Source of the DNA: Rhytidiadelphus loreus
Taxonomy: Eukaryota > Streptophyta > Bryopsida > Hypnales > Hylocomiaceae
DNA length: 64,000 nt
Assembly: GCA_947034895.1 (NCBI GenBank)
Contig: OX344762.1
Location: forward strand, 11,661,501-11,725,500
Direction of reading: 5' to 3'
This document shows, piece by piece, positions 1 to 11,638 of this stretch. A program made the position numbers and the translations under genes. The notes beneath the pieces were generated by a model. That model did no database searches. It was not told where the DNA came from and was given only the letters and a program-made list of their open reading frames with translations. The number at the start of each line of letters is the position of its first letter. The first letter of the stretch is position 1.

Positions 1-254
1 AAGGTTTAGAATTCAAATTTCACCTCCAAATGTGTTTTTAGAAAAATTTCAGCATCCTTTTTCAACACTAAAACATTATAATCTTTCAATCTACACGGTC
101 AAATGACTTCAAATTTGATCCATGACATCTTCAACATGTGCAATACAAGATTGTACGGTTAAGATCTGTATGACTTAGTGACATTTAGATTTATAGAACT
201 TCAAAAGCTATGATGTTTTTAAATCCATAAAGGCCTGGGGCCATGAGGGGTTAG
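1..254 (-). mobile_element. Family A TTAA-type MITE, copy A1 (truncated by window start)
   Basis: This is the 5' part of a family A element in reverse orientation; the rest lies outside the window. It matches the reverse complement of the first quarter of copy A3 (12,841), including the stretch about Ca/T-rich 'aaatgtgtttttag' and the 'gatgtttttaaa' block. It ends ccatgaggggttag, a decayed form of the GGCGGTGAGGGGTTAA terminus (final TTAA now TTAG). It has no coding capacity. Confidence 0.8.
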
Positions 255-913
255 GGTTGAGCATCAACCATCAGCACCAAGTACCCGAAGACCATGTTGT
301 CTGAGGAAATCGTTTTGTGACACGGGAGGATTCAAAACGGGTGAGCAAATGCATTCAGAAGGTGCTCACGACACCGAAGATGAGCACCGGCTACGATTTG
401 AAGCCAAAAGACACCTTATAATGGCAATTCAATTCAATTACAATAAGTGTGCGCATCAGTGATGGCAAAGCGAGCAGGCCGGGAGTGAAATAGATGTGCG
501 TACGTGAATCATGAGTTAGAACAAGAAAATTTGTACCGCGGATCACTGAAATAGCTCAACGATGAAGACAGTGCGTAAAGCCAATGATCGAGTTAGATTT
601 CATGATTCTAGATCTCGAATTGGAAACTACAAACCTTGCATTCACTGCTGCTTGGATCTAGCTGTGTCTGAAACTTTCGTGTCTACACATTCGGTGTCCT
701 CCACGCCACATTCACTGCAATATTATTCTACATGAGAGGATTCATGATGCACATAAAACACTAGGCTAATCCGATTCTTGCAATATGAACACATCTGACA
801 CACATACACGGTATATTGTGTCTGCAAATGATACAATTTTCGATCAACTCTCGCCGGGTACTTTGGGTACTTGGAAAAAGGAACTGTAGTTGTTATGAAT
901 AGTTGCAGAAATT

Positions 914-928
914 CCCCCCCCCCCCCCC
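914..928. repeat. Homopolymer tract of 15 C
   Basis: An uninterrupted run of 15 C on the plus strand inside the moderately GC-richer, otherwise unassigned stretch 255-1,440. Such runs are length-unstable and error-prone in assembly, so the exact count should not be trusted. Confidence 0.9.
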
Positions 929-1121
929 AAGAGCAATTGTCCCCCACTGACCCTCAGTTTGCTCCTTTCAATGTACTCACCAATGCATACATTGACAGGA
1001 AGAGCTCGACGAACCACTGTTGTCTCTCTCAACAATAAATGCACACTGCCACTGCCCACTGTTCCAAAAAATTTGTACCCCCAATGTTTTGAACACTGGC
1101 CACACTTTGAAAATAAACATG

Positions 1122-1327
1122 ACCACACTCAAAAATTTGGATAGCGGGCACTAATAAGTCCCTACAAGTGTGCTGGAATACGTACGCGAGTGCTGTTTTT
1201 TCGAATCTTTCCTTGCAAGAAAATCCAAACGACTTCGATGAAGAAGACAACGCAAATCATTCACTCTCAGGCTATCACTCCCCTCTGGATGGAAATGTGT
1301 TGGCCTCGATTCTCTACAGTAAGTAGG
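1122..1327 (+). other. Exon-like open stretch, unassigned
   Basis: The surroundings, 255-1,440, are visibly GC-richer than the flanking DNA and match none of the repeats here. On the plus strand one frame is open for 68 codons without an ATG and includes a compositionally protein-like part (…NPNDFDEEDNANHS…GYHSPLDGNVLASILY). A CTTGCAAG acceptor-like site near 1,219 and a CTACA|GTAAGTAG donor-like site near 1,318 bracket that part. I recognise no family. It could be an exon of a small gene, a gene relic or chance; nothing else convincing was found in 255-1,440. Confidence 0.2.
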
Positions 1328-1440
1328 GAGCTCCGAAGTCAATTCATCGGACACTTATTGTGCGCGTCGTCGTTCTAGGGTTAAGCTTTGGGAGATTTTT
1401 GTGACCTCTCTGCATTCCAGTATCGCCAAATCTTAAAGAC

Positions 1441-3308
1441 CTTGTTGCCAATCCACATGGTCGTGTGAAGACAGAAGTGTAGATTGCAGTTGTCAGAATT
1501 TTCAGATGGGTTCAGTCTATTTCTGTAGACCATGTGGTGTTCAACTTCATTTTTCCTTTTATAAGTAACTGTATCGTGGTATCCTAGATGAAAGAGAATG
1601 GCAACAAAAAAATGAGGTATTGAAAGTCAAAATTTATTAGAGCCTGTTTCCACTGGGGGGCTAGAGGGGTCTAGAGGATTCCAGCTCTGCAAAAGTTGAA
1701 AACATTCATGGATCTTCCGGACCCTAAACTAGAGCTTGCTTTCAAAACTATACGTTGCGTTTTGAAGTTTTTTTCCTCTCTATCTATGGTCAATTTGGAT
1801 GGGCCTCCAATTTCAGTTACCAATGGAAAAGGGCTCTTAGTAATTGATCAAGGTGCATGACTACCAAGTAGTATTATATGTATGGTTGCTGCAAATGTTA
1901 CTCCTGTAATAATGTGTCTCTCCAACTTGAAAGGACGGGCCGATAACCACAGGTTCTAGTTTCAGAATCCTTCACTTTGTTTGCTGCCATTTTGTAGCTT
2001 TATATGAATCAAGTTTTAAATTTATTTCTCAGAAATGAAATTAAGTGTCTCCTATTAGGTCGTAAAATTATCAGATTTTTTGGTGAAAATTTGAAATTAC
2101 TGTGAATTTTTTAACCCCTGAAAGACCAAAGAGCCCACTTGGGGCTTTTTGAGAACTTGGGAAGGATCTATTGACTTCATAATTTGGAAGTTTTGCATGA
2201 TTTTTGTACGATGGATGCTACTCATCATAATCTAGGCGCGAGGCTTTGTTTCATGTCATTTTGATAAATATTGCAAAAGTTAAATTTATTTATTTATTTC
2301 AATGTCAAACCAGGGAGCAAAATATATATTCTGAAAAAGTATTAATTATTTTTTGGTTACTATATAAATTTATATCTATTTCAAAACATTTAAACCATTC
2401 AATTCCAAATAATGAGATAAAAATAATGAGGAAATTTATTTTGCAAGCAATGAAGGTAGAAAAAACATATAAAGTTGTCTTTCATTCTCAAATATAAAAG
2501 AAAATTCAAATTCAAATAAATAAAGGATACTAATCTTTAACTAGAATATTCTCACCATTGGGATTAACAATCCTTGAATTCTTCCAAAAGTTATTAATTA
2601 GCATATTAGTTTTATCTCTCATTTAGTAACTCCTTCCACTTTATAATTTTTTAAAATTAATATGAAATCTTTTTTGGTGAAAATTTTTTACCCATGTTTT
2701 CAACCCATTTTACAAAATATTGACAAAATGTGCAAGTTATAGGACATATGTGTTTTTTTCTAAAAATGTTGAAAGACAAAACTTCACCTTATAGAAGGGC
2801 TAGAAAAAGCCTACATTTTAAATTTTAGTCGCATTGAACTTGCAATCAGTGGGGATATTCACTCTAAAATTTTGGGACAATATACTTGAACAAATTAACT
2901 AAAGGATCTTAAAGTTGAAGTCGTTAAAGAATAAATATTGATGAAGATTTTGATCTTGCTTTGGAAGCAAGTATTTTGAAGCAATTTTGGGCCTCTAAAC
3001 ATGAAAGAATATTAGGGTTTAAGGAAAAAGTCAATCTCTTATTCAATTTCAAAATAAAATTTATCTTTAGAAGTATTTCATACTTCTAAGAATTTAGTAT
3101 TTAAGGTATTATAAGAAAAACATACATGTCATCCTTCACATGATTTTACATTCTCATCAAGGAAATACACATTCTATGTTTCTCCCAATATTCCTTAAAG
3201 TCTATTCATAAAAATTAAAAACTTTAGATTCCTACTTACATCTTAAACACCAATGGCCATGACCTATTCTTCACAGCAATGCCAAATGTAAGTTGGATTT
3301 TTTTTAAC
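1441..3308. other. Gene-free AT-rich intergenic DNA with a decayed TTAA-type terminus
   Basis: No credible gene is seen. At 2,111 a TTAACCCCTGAAAG terminus is followed by a small hairpin (GCCCACTTGGGGC), the arrangement also seen at the right end of element B1. Around 2,550 the sequence matches the reverse complement of an internal B1 block (aatcccaatggtgag). This is most simply a degraded, inverted family B element whose second end is no longer recognisable. Confidence 0.45.
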
Positions 3309-4230
3309 TTAACCCCTAAAGGACTAAGGCCTTTTTTCTGCCAAAAAACACTCAAAACTGCCATATCTATAGCAAGGAGTGAAAAAAAATTGAAAATTGT
3401 TTCTTTTCCATATCTAACCGTGAGATCTTACACCTAAATAGTATGAGAGTGTGTGGAAAAAATTTCAGAATTTTTGACCGCTCAGATTGCAAGATATCTG
3501 CGTTTAAAGTGGAAATAATAAGTTTTTCAGCACATTGCGGGACTAGATTTTTTGACTTTGAACATTTTTAACTTAAAATTTTTGCACTATAGAGTTTTGA
3601 GCTTTAAATCTTTATAGTGGAGAATTAAGTTGAGGATCTAGGTAAATAAAGAAAATAAAAAAAAAACTAATTATCATTCTTAAAATAATTGGTAAGTAGA
3701 AGTAGGTATGAGATAGAAGGAAAATCTAAAATATTCATATATTTTAGATGGAATTAAAATGCACTAATCCCAATGGTGAGATTGTTCTAGCAAGTAAATC
3801 AGACCATGCACAAAAAAAAATTTGAAAAATTTCATTCAAAAATGAATCTTACAAGTTATTTTTTTCAAGAAGATGCTATAACTGCCCGAAAAACAAGAAT
3901 GTCCATAACTTTCTCATAACATATCCAAATGAAATGAATCAAAGCTTTCCACATAGACAAAAATATAATCTATGAGAAAAAAAAAATTAAAATTTTTTTA
4001 TCCATTTTTTTTGGGCTGCCCGGACTGCCCGCCATCCCCTTGTTTGAGCTTATTTGGTCATAACTATTGTTTCCAGGCACTGATTGTGAAAAAATTATAT
4101 TCTCACGAAGCTAATCAGAATTTCTACCTCCAAAAAAAGTTCCAAAAAATTAGGAAAAAATTTCAGCCCGTAGGTACCTGCCCGAAAACGCATTTGTCCC
4201 CCGAAGGGACAATGGTCCTTTAGGGGTTAA
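3309..4230 (+). mobile_element. Family B TTAA-type MITE, copy B1 (complete)
   Basis: A 922-bp element bounded by TTAA on both sides. The left end reads TTAACCCCTAAAGGAC, and the reverse complement of the right end also reads TTAACCCCTAAAGGAC, so the outer 16 bases are a perfect inverted repeat. Just inside the right end is a hairpin (GTCCC…GGGAC). The body is AT-rich without a credible ORF; small ORFs inside it are not conserved in copy B2 (48,445). Terminal CCC and TTAA target duplication are features of the piggyBac superfamily; the assignment is by inference because no transposase is present. Confidence 0.85.
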
Positions 4231-5636
4231 GGCAAAACCCAAGGATACTAGTATAGAATTTTTTTTGTGGAAAAGGTCAATTAATCTATCGTTCAGGTAT
4301 CTAAGGTCACTTTTCAAATAGGATACAATTTAAAACTTATTTATTCACCAATGCATGCAATCATTAGATGGAATTCAACCCTTCATGAGGGCTGTTTCAG
4401 GTTGGTTTCCGTTGCTTGAAACTAGCCTGTGTTGTCTGGAAAAAATTAAAAATTAAATTATATATATATTATAAAAATATTTTTTTAATATTTGTTGATG
4501 TGGTGACTACATCAGCAGCCTGCATGGTGGAGTTCCCAACATAGGGGAACTTACAGCCTTGTACAGTAGCAGAAACACATGTAATGATTTTCATATTTGG
4601 CCATTTTTGTCCATTTCCAATGCTATTGATACAATGTTGTTTTCCTAGTCCTTGCTAGTACATGTATAAGGCAAGGCAAATTCTTAGGTTGGAAATTCAT
4701 ATCAAATACAAAATATCTGAAATTTGCACCACAATGTATATTATAGTGTAGAACATCATCATATAACCAAAGATAGTTATTGTATAATTCTAAAATTCTA
4801 AAATCAACAAACCATGGTTATAAGCCCAAAGTTTATATTACAATAAAATATTGAATTTCAATATTATTTCAAAATTTCCAATTGGAATAGAAACTAAACT
4901 TGATAGAATTTATTTCATTAGTTGGGATCAAATTCAAAAAAATCATTTTTATAGTTAAAATTCACATCAAGAATAAATAGCAATAAATGACCAAAAAATA
5001 CTACAAGGATAATATGTAGATTAAGCATCTTTTCCTTTAAAAATGTCAACAATACCATAATGAAGGAATGCACTATACTAATCATTGAAAATGCATTCAA
5101 GCAACTTCCAAAAAATATTTAGATAAAAAATTATTATTTCCATCCTTATAGCCTTCCCTGAAATCATGCAAAGGACACAAAATGTCCCTCAACAATGATT
5201 CAAGGTTAATAGGACATTGATTTAAAAGACACTTGCTAAATATATAGAGTCTAATTGGAAGCATAGTTTGTAACATTATTTTGGTGATTCATCCCATTGT
5301 CATCAATTTTTTTCATACAAACTAGAAAAGATTACTTTGATCTTTGAAGATTGAATAACGATGTCTAATTATCAAATTAACAAAGTTTAAGTTCCAAGTT
5401 TTTATTGTACAAGTTAATTCAATTTGGTGCACCCGCAATAACAATCCTAAACTTGCACTAATTTGCAAGGCACATGTAAGGTAACTACACCTAAATGCGA
5501 CCATATTGCAAAACCAACCTCTTCACATTCTTAACTAAAATGTAGTCATATCTTCTAAAGGTAAAAATCTAAGGCCAAATTCAAATGAATCTATAGTTAG
5601 AAAATTCATATTTCATTTATACAACAACAAAACATA
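4231..5636. other. Gene-free AT-rich intergenic DNA
   Basis: I see no gene, RNA gene or recognised element. Small ORFs here (60 codons or fewer) are in AT-rich sequence with no protein-like composition. Confidence 0.6.
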
Positions 5637-5868
5637 CCTACTAAACATATATAAAATCAACTTTCCATTGCCAACAAGATTCAACCAAAAAAAAGGATAG
5701 TTTAATAGTATGAAACATGCTCACTCTAAAACACTTAGAATATTCATAGCTTACTAAAAATATATAAAATCAACTTTCCATTGCCAACAAGATTCAACCA
5801 AAAAAAAAGGATAGTTTAATAGTATGAAACATGCTCACTCTGAAACACTTAGAATATTCATAGCTTAC
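5637..5868. repeat. Tandem duplication, unit about 113 bp
   Basis: Two adjacent copies of a 113-bp unit starting 'tactaaa(c/a)atatataaaatc' and containing 'caactttccattgccaac' and 'gaaacatgctcactct'. They differ by only a few bases and one extra A in an A-run, so the duplication is recent. It lies in intergenic DNA downstream (3' side) of the GPRP gene. Confidence 0.9.
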
Positions 5869-6479
5869 TCTATTGAAAAAATATACGGACGTCTTAAAAT
5901 CCTAATTTGTCAAAAAGACTCAACAAACTGAAAGAGAGCCTCATTGAGATGCTTATTTGGGCACATTCATACCTTACTCACCTACGCCAATACCAGCCAA
6001 CAACCCCTTTGCACAAGACGCATTAGGCATAAGACTGATTGCTCACCATCATATTACTCACAAAAGTAGTAGTAAGCTTCTCAAACTTGTACTGCTTAAC
6101 AATAGAGAAGCATGCAACTAAGATCAAACAGCCAGACATTGTTGCACGAAAGGATGACTGTGTAATGAAAATTCATTCAAAAATCTGATAGTGTCATATC
6201 GACGCGATACATTTAGAGGAGCGTCAATGGAAACGTGTACCAAGTCTTCCAAAACCCTTCCGAAGGTGACTAATACCATTACATGAGTCCTATACAAACG
6301 TCACGGCAGCAAGAACCGACCTCATGAAATGGCGGCAGACAGCCACTTCACGGTGCAAGAGCCGAGAGCTTCCCAGCTACAATGAAATCACGAACTGCTC
6401 TAATCATGAAGAAAACTAAACTGGTGAACGTGATGGATCCATCAAGTGGTTGATAGCGAAAATTGATCCATTTCTTCGT

Positions 6480-8188
6480 CTATTTCCATTTGTGCTTTCC
6501 GCCCATGAATCCCTTTCCTTTCTTACCGCCCTTGTGTTTCTTGCCACCCTTGAATTTTCCATGACCGTATTTGACACCACCATGCCCACCACCATGCCCA
6601 CCACCATACCCACCACCATACCCACCACCGTGCATACCAGGCACACTGGACATTACACCATGGGATCCTTGTTTGCCACCATGTGAACCGGATCCAGCTT
6701 TGTACACACCATAGGCGCCTGCCAATGCTGCAGCTCCAGCTACAAGACCGCCTGCATAAAGAATGATATCACGTCAGACTTATGATATTCCACACGGCGT
6801 TGCACACAAGATTCTTGAATTCCAAGCAGCAAGAAGTCGTTCGATCATCCAAGTTTTTGCAAATTCAAAGGCATGCAAGAACAGATCAGCAAATCATGTG
6901 ACAATACAATCAACATGTACCAAGTTGAAGCTCCGAAACTCAAAGCATCAGAAGCAAGTCGAAGTGCAAACCACAAGTGTTTCATCCTAGAAACCAGCTG
7001 AAATCAAATTGAACAAACTCTTGCTAGAACTTTTCTGCCAAGAGGGTTTACTTCATGTATCCTTTACGAGTATTGAGCGTACGCGGCTACTTCAGGTTCA
7101 CAACAAATAGAAAAAACAATTACCCGTTACCAAAATGCAAATCTGAGTCGAAATTTCTAAAAATGCAGAGTGCAGAGTCTGATTGAGTACATACCAACAC
7201 CAGGTCCCCCAGAGCCATGAGAGCCACCTTGAGAGCCACCATGAGAACCATGCTGCGGGGCTGGGTACCCAGAAGGAGGATAGCCAGCGGGAGGGTATCC
7301 GGCCTGAGAATAGCCTCCCTGAGGTGGGTAGCCTTGCGGCTGGCCATACCCTTGCGGCTGCCCATACCCTTGGGGTGCGTATCCTTGCTGGGGATACCCA
7401 TGCTGTCCACCATGCTGTCCACCATGCTGCTGTCCACCGAACTGATGCGCTAACCCTTGCACGATATTACCAAGCCCTTTCTCACCAGTCTGAAAATCAT
7501 CAAAACGCATAATCTCATCAGAACAAATCTCTCATGTCAAAAACAAGAAGGGGTGTAGAGCTCAACACTTGCACTTCCTCAAGGTACATACCAGCGATCA
7601 AGGTTTGACCATGAAATTTGAAATTTCTAAGCCGGGCAAGATTCACGCATAGTCAAATCCGGAAAAGAAACGAGAGTCTCGAAAACCCAATTTGGTTTGG
7701 GAGAAGAACCTTGCACTCATATACTATACTAATAATCAGGAGCGAAAAGTAAAGATAAAACTTCCTTGTGGGATGTTACAGAGCTAGGGCAAGGGCAACG
7801 CGTGGCATGACATGTTACGAAACACGCCAACGCACATCATCCCCTTCCAAAGCAACCACAATTTGCATCACAAAACCTAAATTCGTTTACATCAAGTTTC
7901 CTTGCGAGTAACAAGCAACAGCTCCATGTTTTCAGGAATTGAAGGATGCATGCAAAACAAGAATCAATGTCACAAAACAGAGGCGATGCGCAAAACAGAG
8001 GCGATGCGCAAGATTGAAGAAACACATCAAAGCAAAAGCAAATCATTCATACTCTAAACCCAACGCACCTCTCCGGCAGGCGGGTAGGAAGCAGCGTTCG
8101 GATCTTGAGGAGGGTAGGGAGCGTTGGGATCTTGAGGCGGGTAAGGCTGGTTGAAATTGTGAGGGGGGTAGGGCTGGTTGGGATCCAT
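6480..8188 (-). CDS. Glycine/proline-rich protein, GPRP (glycine-rich protein A3-like) family
   Basis: Three exons: 8,069-8,188, 7,195-7,489 and 6,480-6,751, giving 228 aa; phases close and introns are GT-AG (gtgcgt…ttttcag, gtatgt…tatgcag). The start is the ATG at 8,188 (MDPNQPYPPHNF). Exon 1 carries three N/DPN-type, Tyr-Pro-Pro repeats. Exon 2 begins TGEKGLGNIVQGLAHQF, then His/Gln/Gly and a run of GYPPQG/GYPPAG XYPPX repeats (about residues 72-115). An Ala/Gly/Val hydrophobic segment (GGLVAGAAALAGAYGVY) spans the last splice junction. The tail is Gly-His-rich, then Lys-rich with HGKFKGGKKHKG-like repeats, ending KHKWK. This three-part layout is diagnostic of the small plant GPRP family, whose molecular function is poorly known; the protein should be largely disordered with one short membrane-seeking segment. 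Confidence 0.93.
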
Positions 8189-8696
8189 CTTCGGCAATAA
8201 CTTGCACACAAAGCTCCGCAAGCAAGAACTATAATCTTCCCAGCAACAAAACTCAAGTCAAGCTTATCACTACTGTTTCACGGCAATGCAACCCGTCTTC
8301 CAACACTGATAAAACTTGCATGTCATCGCAGCCTCTCTACTTTTGTATGGGACAGGGGAACGCGGTTTACGCTATTTTTTGGGGCTGCACAAGACGAGTG
8401 ATGACGGAGAACGCGTCCTGTGAAACCGGTTGTTCTGTGCCTCATCTAAACTTCCAGGAAACTCGATCACGGCCAAGTGCCGGTCAGCCTGTTTTCTGTG
8501 AATTTTCACAAGTGTGTTAACAGTAGGCATGTTTTCTGTGAATTTTCTCAATTTGCGATTGGGCAAGAACTTTGTGTAGGCATGCAGACCTATAATCGAC
8601 AACTGAGCATACTTTCTATTACGCATAATATATAAATTATCTTTTATAGGACCTTATTGGCAATTGAAAGAGGATTCCCATGCATTGTGGTGTGCA
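8189..8696. promoter_or_regulatory. 5' flank of the GPRP gene
   Basis: About 0.5 kb between the GPRP start codon and the first upstream transposon (A2). It is GC-richer than the intergenic background, consistent with 5' UTR and promoter, but no specific element can be identified. It contains a small direct repeat (TGTTTTCTGTGAATTTT at about 8,490 and 8,530). Confidence 0.4.
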
Positions 8697-10243
8697 TGAA
8701 CCTCTCACCACCCAAGGGAACTAAAAGTGTTTTCCTACAGTTTCAAGTCCAATTCAAAGTGCTGTACTTTTTGCATTCGATGTTCGAATTCAATGAAACT
8801 TGTTGTAGAATTTGCACTCTCTTTTCTAGTTTGTGTGGTAAAATTTTCAGATCAATATAAGATGTACTGATTTTTTGTAAGCCAATTGAAATTCAAAGGT
8901 TCAATTTGAGTTGACCAAACTGCATTTGATGGCTGCAACTTTGGGGGCTTGTATCTCCTTCATCCAATTTTAGTTTTCAATAAAATTTGTTGGATTATGT
9001 TCCCCTTTAAGTTTAGTTATTGTGGTAAAATTTTCATGTCGATCCAAGTTGTTTTGAGTATTTGGAAGCAATTCGAAGTTCAAAATCCCGACATTTTTGG
9101 ATTACAATGAACTTTGGTGACTTGTTTCTTCTTCATAGAGTGTCCGTTTCCAATAATTGTTTTTGGGAAATTTGCACATGCTAGTCTAGTTTATGTGTTT
9201 AAAATTTCATATGAATCCAAGAAGTTATGAGTGACTGAGAAGCATTTTACTGGAAGGTGGTTTAGCCTCAGGTGGATTTTTTGCAACTTTTCTTGCTATT
9301 TTTTGACATTTCAAAGTCATTTTGCAGACACAATGAATCAATTGAAGGATATTTTCTTTCACCAATGTGTTTGTATGCTAGTTTTGAATCATTGTATAGC
9401 TTTAATTTTTTTTATTTGAGTAGGTTTAGAAATCGAATCTCACCTCCAAATGTGTTTCTAGGAAATTTCGGCATCTTTTTTCAACACTAAAACATTATAA
9501 TCTTGCAATCTATGTGCAAATGACTCCAAATTTGATTCACATCATCTACAATACATACACTACAAGATTATATGGTTGAGATTTCTATACCTTAGCTCAG
9601 GGGGTGCACTTAGTTCTACTATAACAAACCACATGCGAACAAGTGGTTTCTAATAAACTATAATTTCAACCTAAAATTTTAAACATTGTTTAATAATGAC
9701 TATAGCTTTCTATTGCCAAAATTTCCAACTCAAATAAAATATGAAATAATTTCTAGAAGAGGTTGAAAATGAACTAAAATGGCATGTTTTTCAACTCAAA
9801 TAATTATAGAGGACACATTTAGATGACCATTGAGTCAATATTCAACTCAAAATGAGCTTTCAATAATGAGTTATTTTTAGGAATTTTTTGTTCATTTTTT
9901 AGACTATTTTTTCTTATATAATATAGGGGTGTGAAAGTTATTTTTCAATTCTATAGTGTATCTTTTTACTTCAAAAATTTGTAACTAATTATTATTAACA
10001 AATAAAAACATCAATAATTCAAAACATAAACTTTCAAAGTAGGAAAATCTATTCATATTTTTTTAATTTTGTTTTATTTAAAATTAAAAAAGTATATAGG
10101 AGGTCCAAAGTTTTGTTCACACGTGGTTTCTAATGGACACTCTAAATGACCCCCCCAAGTACCTTAGTGACATTTTGGACTACTACACTTCAAAAGCAAT
10201 GATGTTTTTCAACCCAAAAAGACCCTAGGCTTGGAGGGGTTAA
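8697..10243 (-). mobile_element. Family A TTAA-type MITE, copy A2, interrupted by a nested element
   Basis: Reverse-oriented family A element. The left end is TGAACCTCTCACCACCC (TTAA decayed to TGAA), the right end is GGAGGGGTTAA. Removing the nested 564-bp element and its 8-bp target duplication leaves about 975 bp, matching the 977 and 967 bp of complete copies A3 and A4. It aligns along its whole length with A3, A4 and A5 in reverse complement. No coding potential; an ORF of about 72 codons near 9,272 overlaps conserved element sequence and is not kept in other copies. Confidence 0.85.
9596..10159. mobile_element. hAT-like MITE nested inside A2 (8-bp target duplication)
   Basis: 564 bp flanked by the exact 8-bp direct repeat TACCTTAG (9,588-9,595 and 10,160-10,167). 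The ends form imperfect inverted repeats: CTCAGGGGGTGCACTTAG on the left, and CTTGGGGGGGTCATTTAG as the reverse complement of the right. The uninterrupted site is preserved in copies A1, A3, A4 and A5 (e.g. tatacct(c/t)agtgacattt on the reverse of A3). An 8-bp duplication and short CAGGG-like ends point to hAT; no transposase is encoded. A second, diverged copy lies at 54,362. Confidence 0.85.
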
Positions 10244-10829
10244 GAGAGAGGGTTCTAAAATGGTTCTCATGTATCGAAGATCATCATTTATGTCCAAAAA
10301 TGATCCCAATGGAGACATGTATGTGAACCATTTTAGAAACCTATCCATTTTACCACCTTCCACCTTATTTGGATATAGTAATAGTCAAGCATTGGTTTGG
10401 ATAATTGAAAAGTTTTGTGGTAAATAAAGTCCTCGGAACCTCCTTGTTCATCATCCCAAATTGGAACATGTGAGTACTAAGAGATTAACAATGTTATGTT
10501 GATTAAGGAAGGAATACCTTGATGTAACGACAATCGTTCATAGATCCCTAAAAAACGACCTAAAGCGAAGCAAGATGATAGCAAAGTGGACAGGTGGTAT
10601 TCCAAAAACTAGTCATGGGGATGGTTTTTGCATTGGCCAATCTCCCCTGCGTGATACAAACCTATGGTCTATTGCTTTTTCAATATTCCGCAACCACTTT
10701 TCTATTAGTGTACGGTTCACAATAGGTGCGACTACATAGTTTTTTTTTCAAGAAGTTCGCATTGTATTCATCCAAAGTCAGATCCACAACAAGTGTCACA
10801 TTTAGGTAACTTCTACCTTTCGGGCGTAC

Positions 10830-11560
10830 ATGCTACCATAACTTACCGCTTCCATCATTTGCCGGTTTCTTCGCTGCTTTGTACAGAACCACCCGTGCTT
10901 CTGCCGTTGCCGTCTTGACGGCACCTCCACGCGTTACCAGACGACGACAAGATTGCAGTGACGGAGCAGTTGGACAGCGTCGGCGAACTGAAAGGATCGT
11001 GGCATCCACCCACTTGACACATGTTACAGTTTTCGTCTTTGTTGTCAAGAGTCGTCCCGAAACACTGTACTGTAGTGTTCTTATCAGGTTTCTGCAAATA
11101 TCATTGTTGTTCACGTCCGTCTTTTGCTGTAGATTTCATCATAACTAATTGACAGAATTGGATTGAACCCTGTAGGAAAACGCCGTGTGTTAAGGTCACA
11201 CGGTAACACAGTAACACACATGTTCTTGGGTGCCGTGAGTCCGTGACGCAGCAAGTGCACATACAGTAGTGAGCATATCCATCTGTCAGTGTTCAGTTTT
11301 TTTTGAAGCTATCAATTGAGTTTTGACTGACCGTCTCTTGCGGTAGTGAGAGCCCAAGTTTGGATTGTGATGGCATTTCGTGAAACTAAAAGTTACCTCA
11401 TTGAAAATCGAGGCAAGGGTGTTGCCGGGAGTTTGCGGCAAGGTCAGAGCTTCTGCGACCGACCATTCTTCGGAAAAACTTTTCTACTTCGTAGCGTACA
11501 CTCCAGCTCCACTGAATGGTGAGTGTGTATCAGGATGACGACCTATTTCCAACCAACCAC
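10830..11560. other. GC-rich, splice-signal-bearing island; unassigned gene or gene relic
   Basis: The preceding stretch 10,244-10,829 shows nothing. Here the composition shifts to near gene-like GC. On the minus strand a segment about 10,847-11,097 is bracketed by a clear acceptor (tgatatttgcag) and a strong donor (GGAAGCG|GTAAGTT). It is open in two frames, one Cys-containing (…CNMCQVGGCHD…). On the plus strand an ATG ORF of 50 codons lies at 11,370-11,522 (MAFRETKSYLIENRG…). Strand and frame cannot be decided. I recognise no domain, and no second convincing exon connects, so this may be the remnant of a gene broken by the nearby transposons. Confidence 0.25.
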
Positions 11561-11638
11561 TGAAGCAATTTAGCCTAACGTGGAAGCACCCAAAATTGTC
11601 AATATAAGCAATTCAGCATAGTTGGAGACACCTTTTCC

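Noticed and set aside
7183..7512. Plus-strand ORFs opposite GPRP exon 2
   Set aside because: Repeat-driven antisense shadows of the GYPPxG-coding exon.
10261..10830. Possible gene between A2 and the GC-rich island
   Set aside because: All frames are broken by frequent stops and no splice-supported exon could be built.
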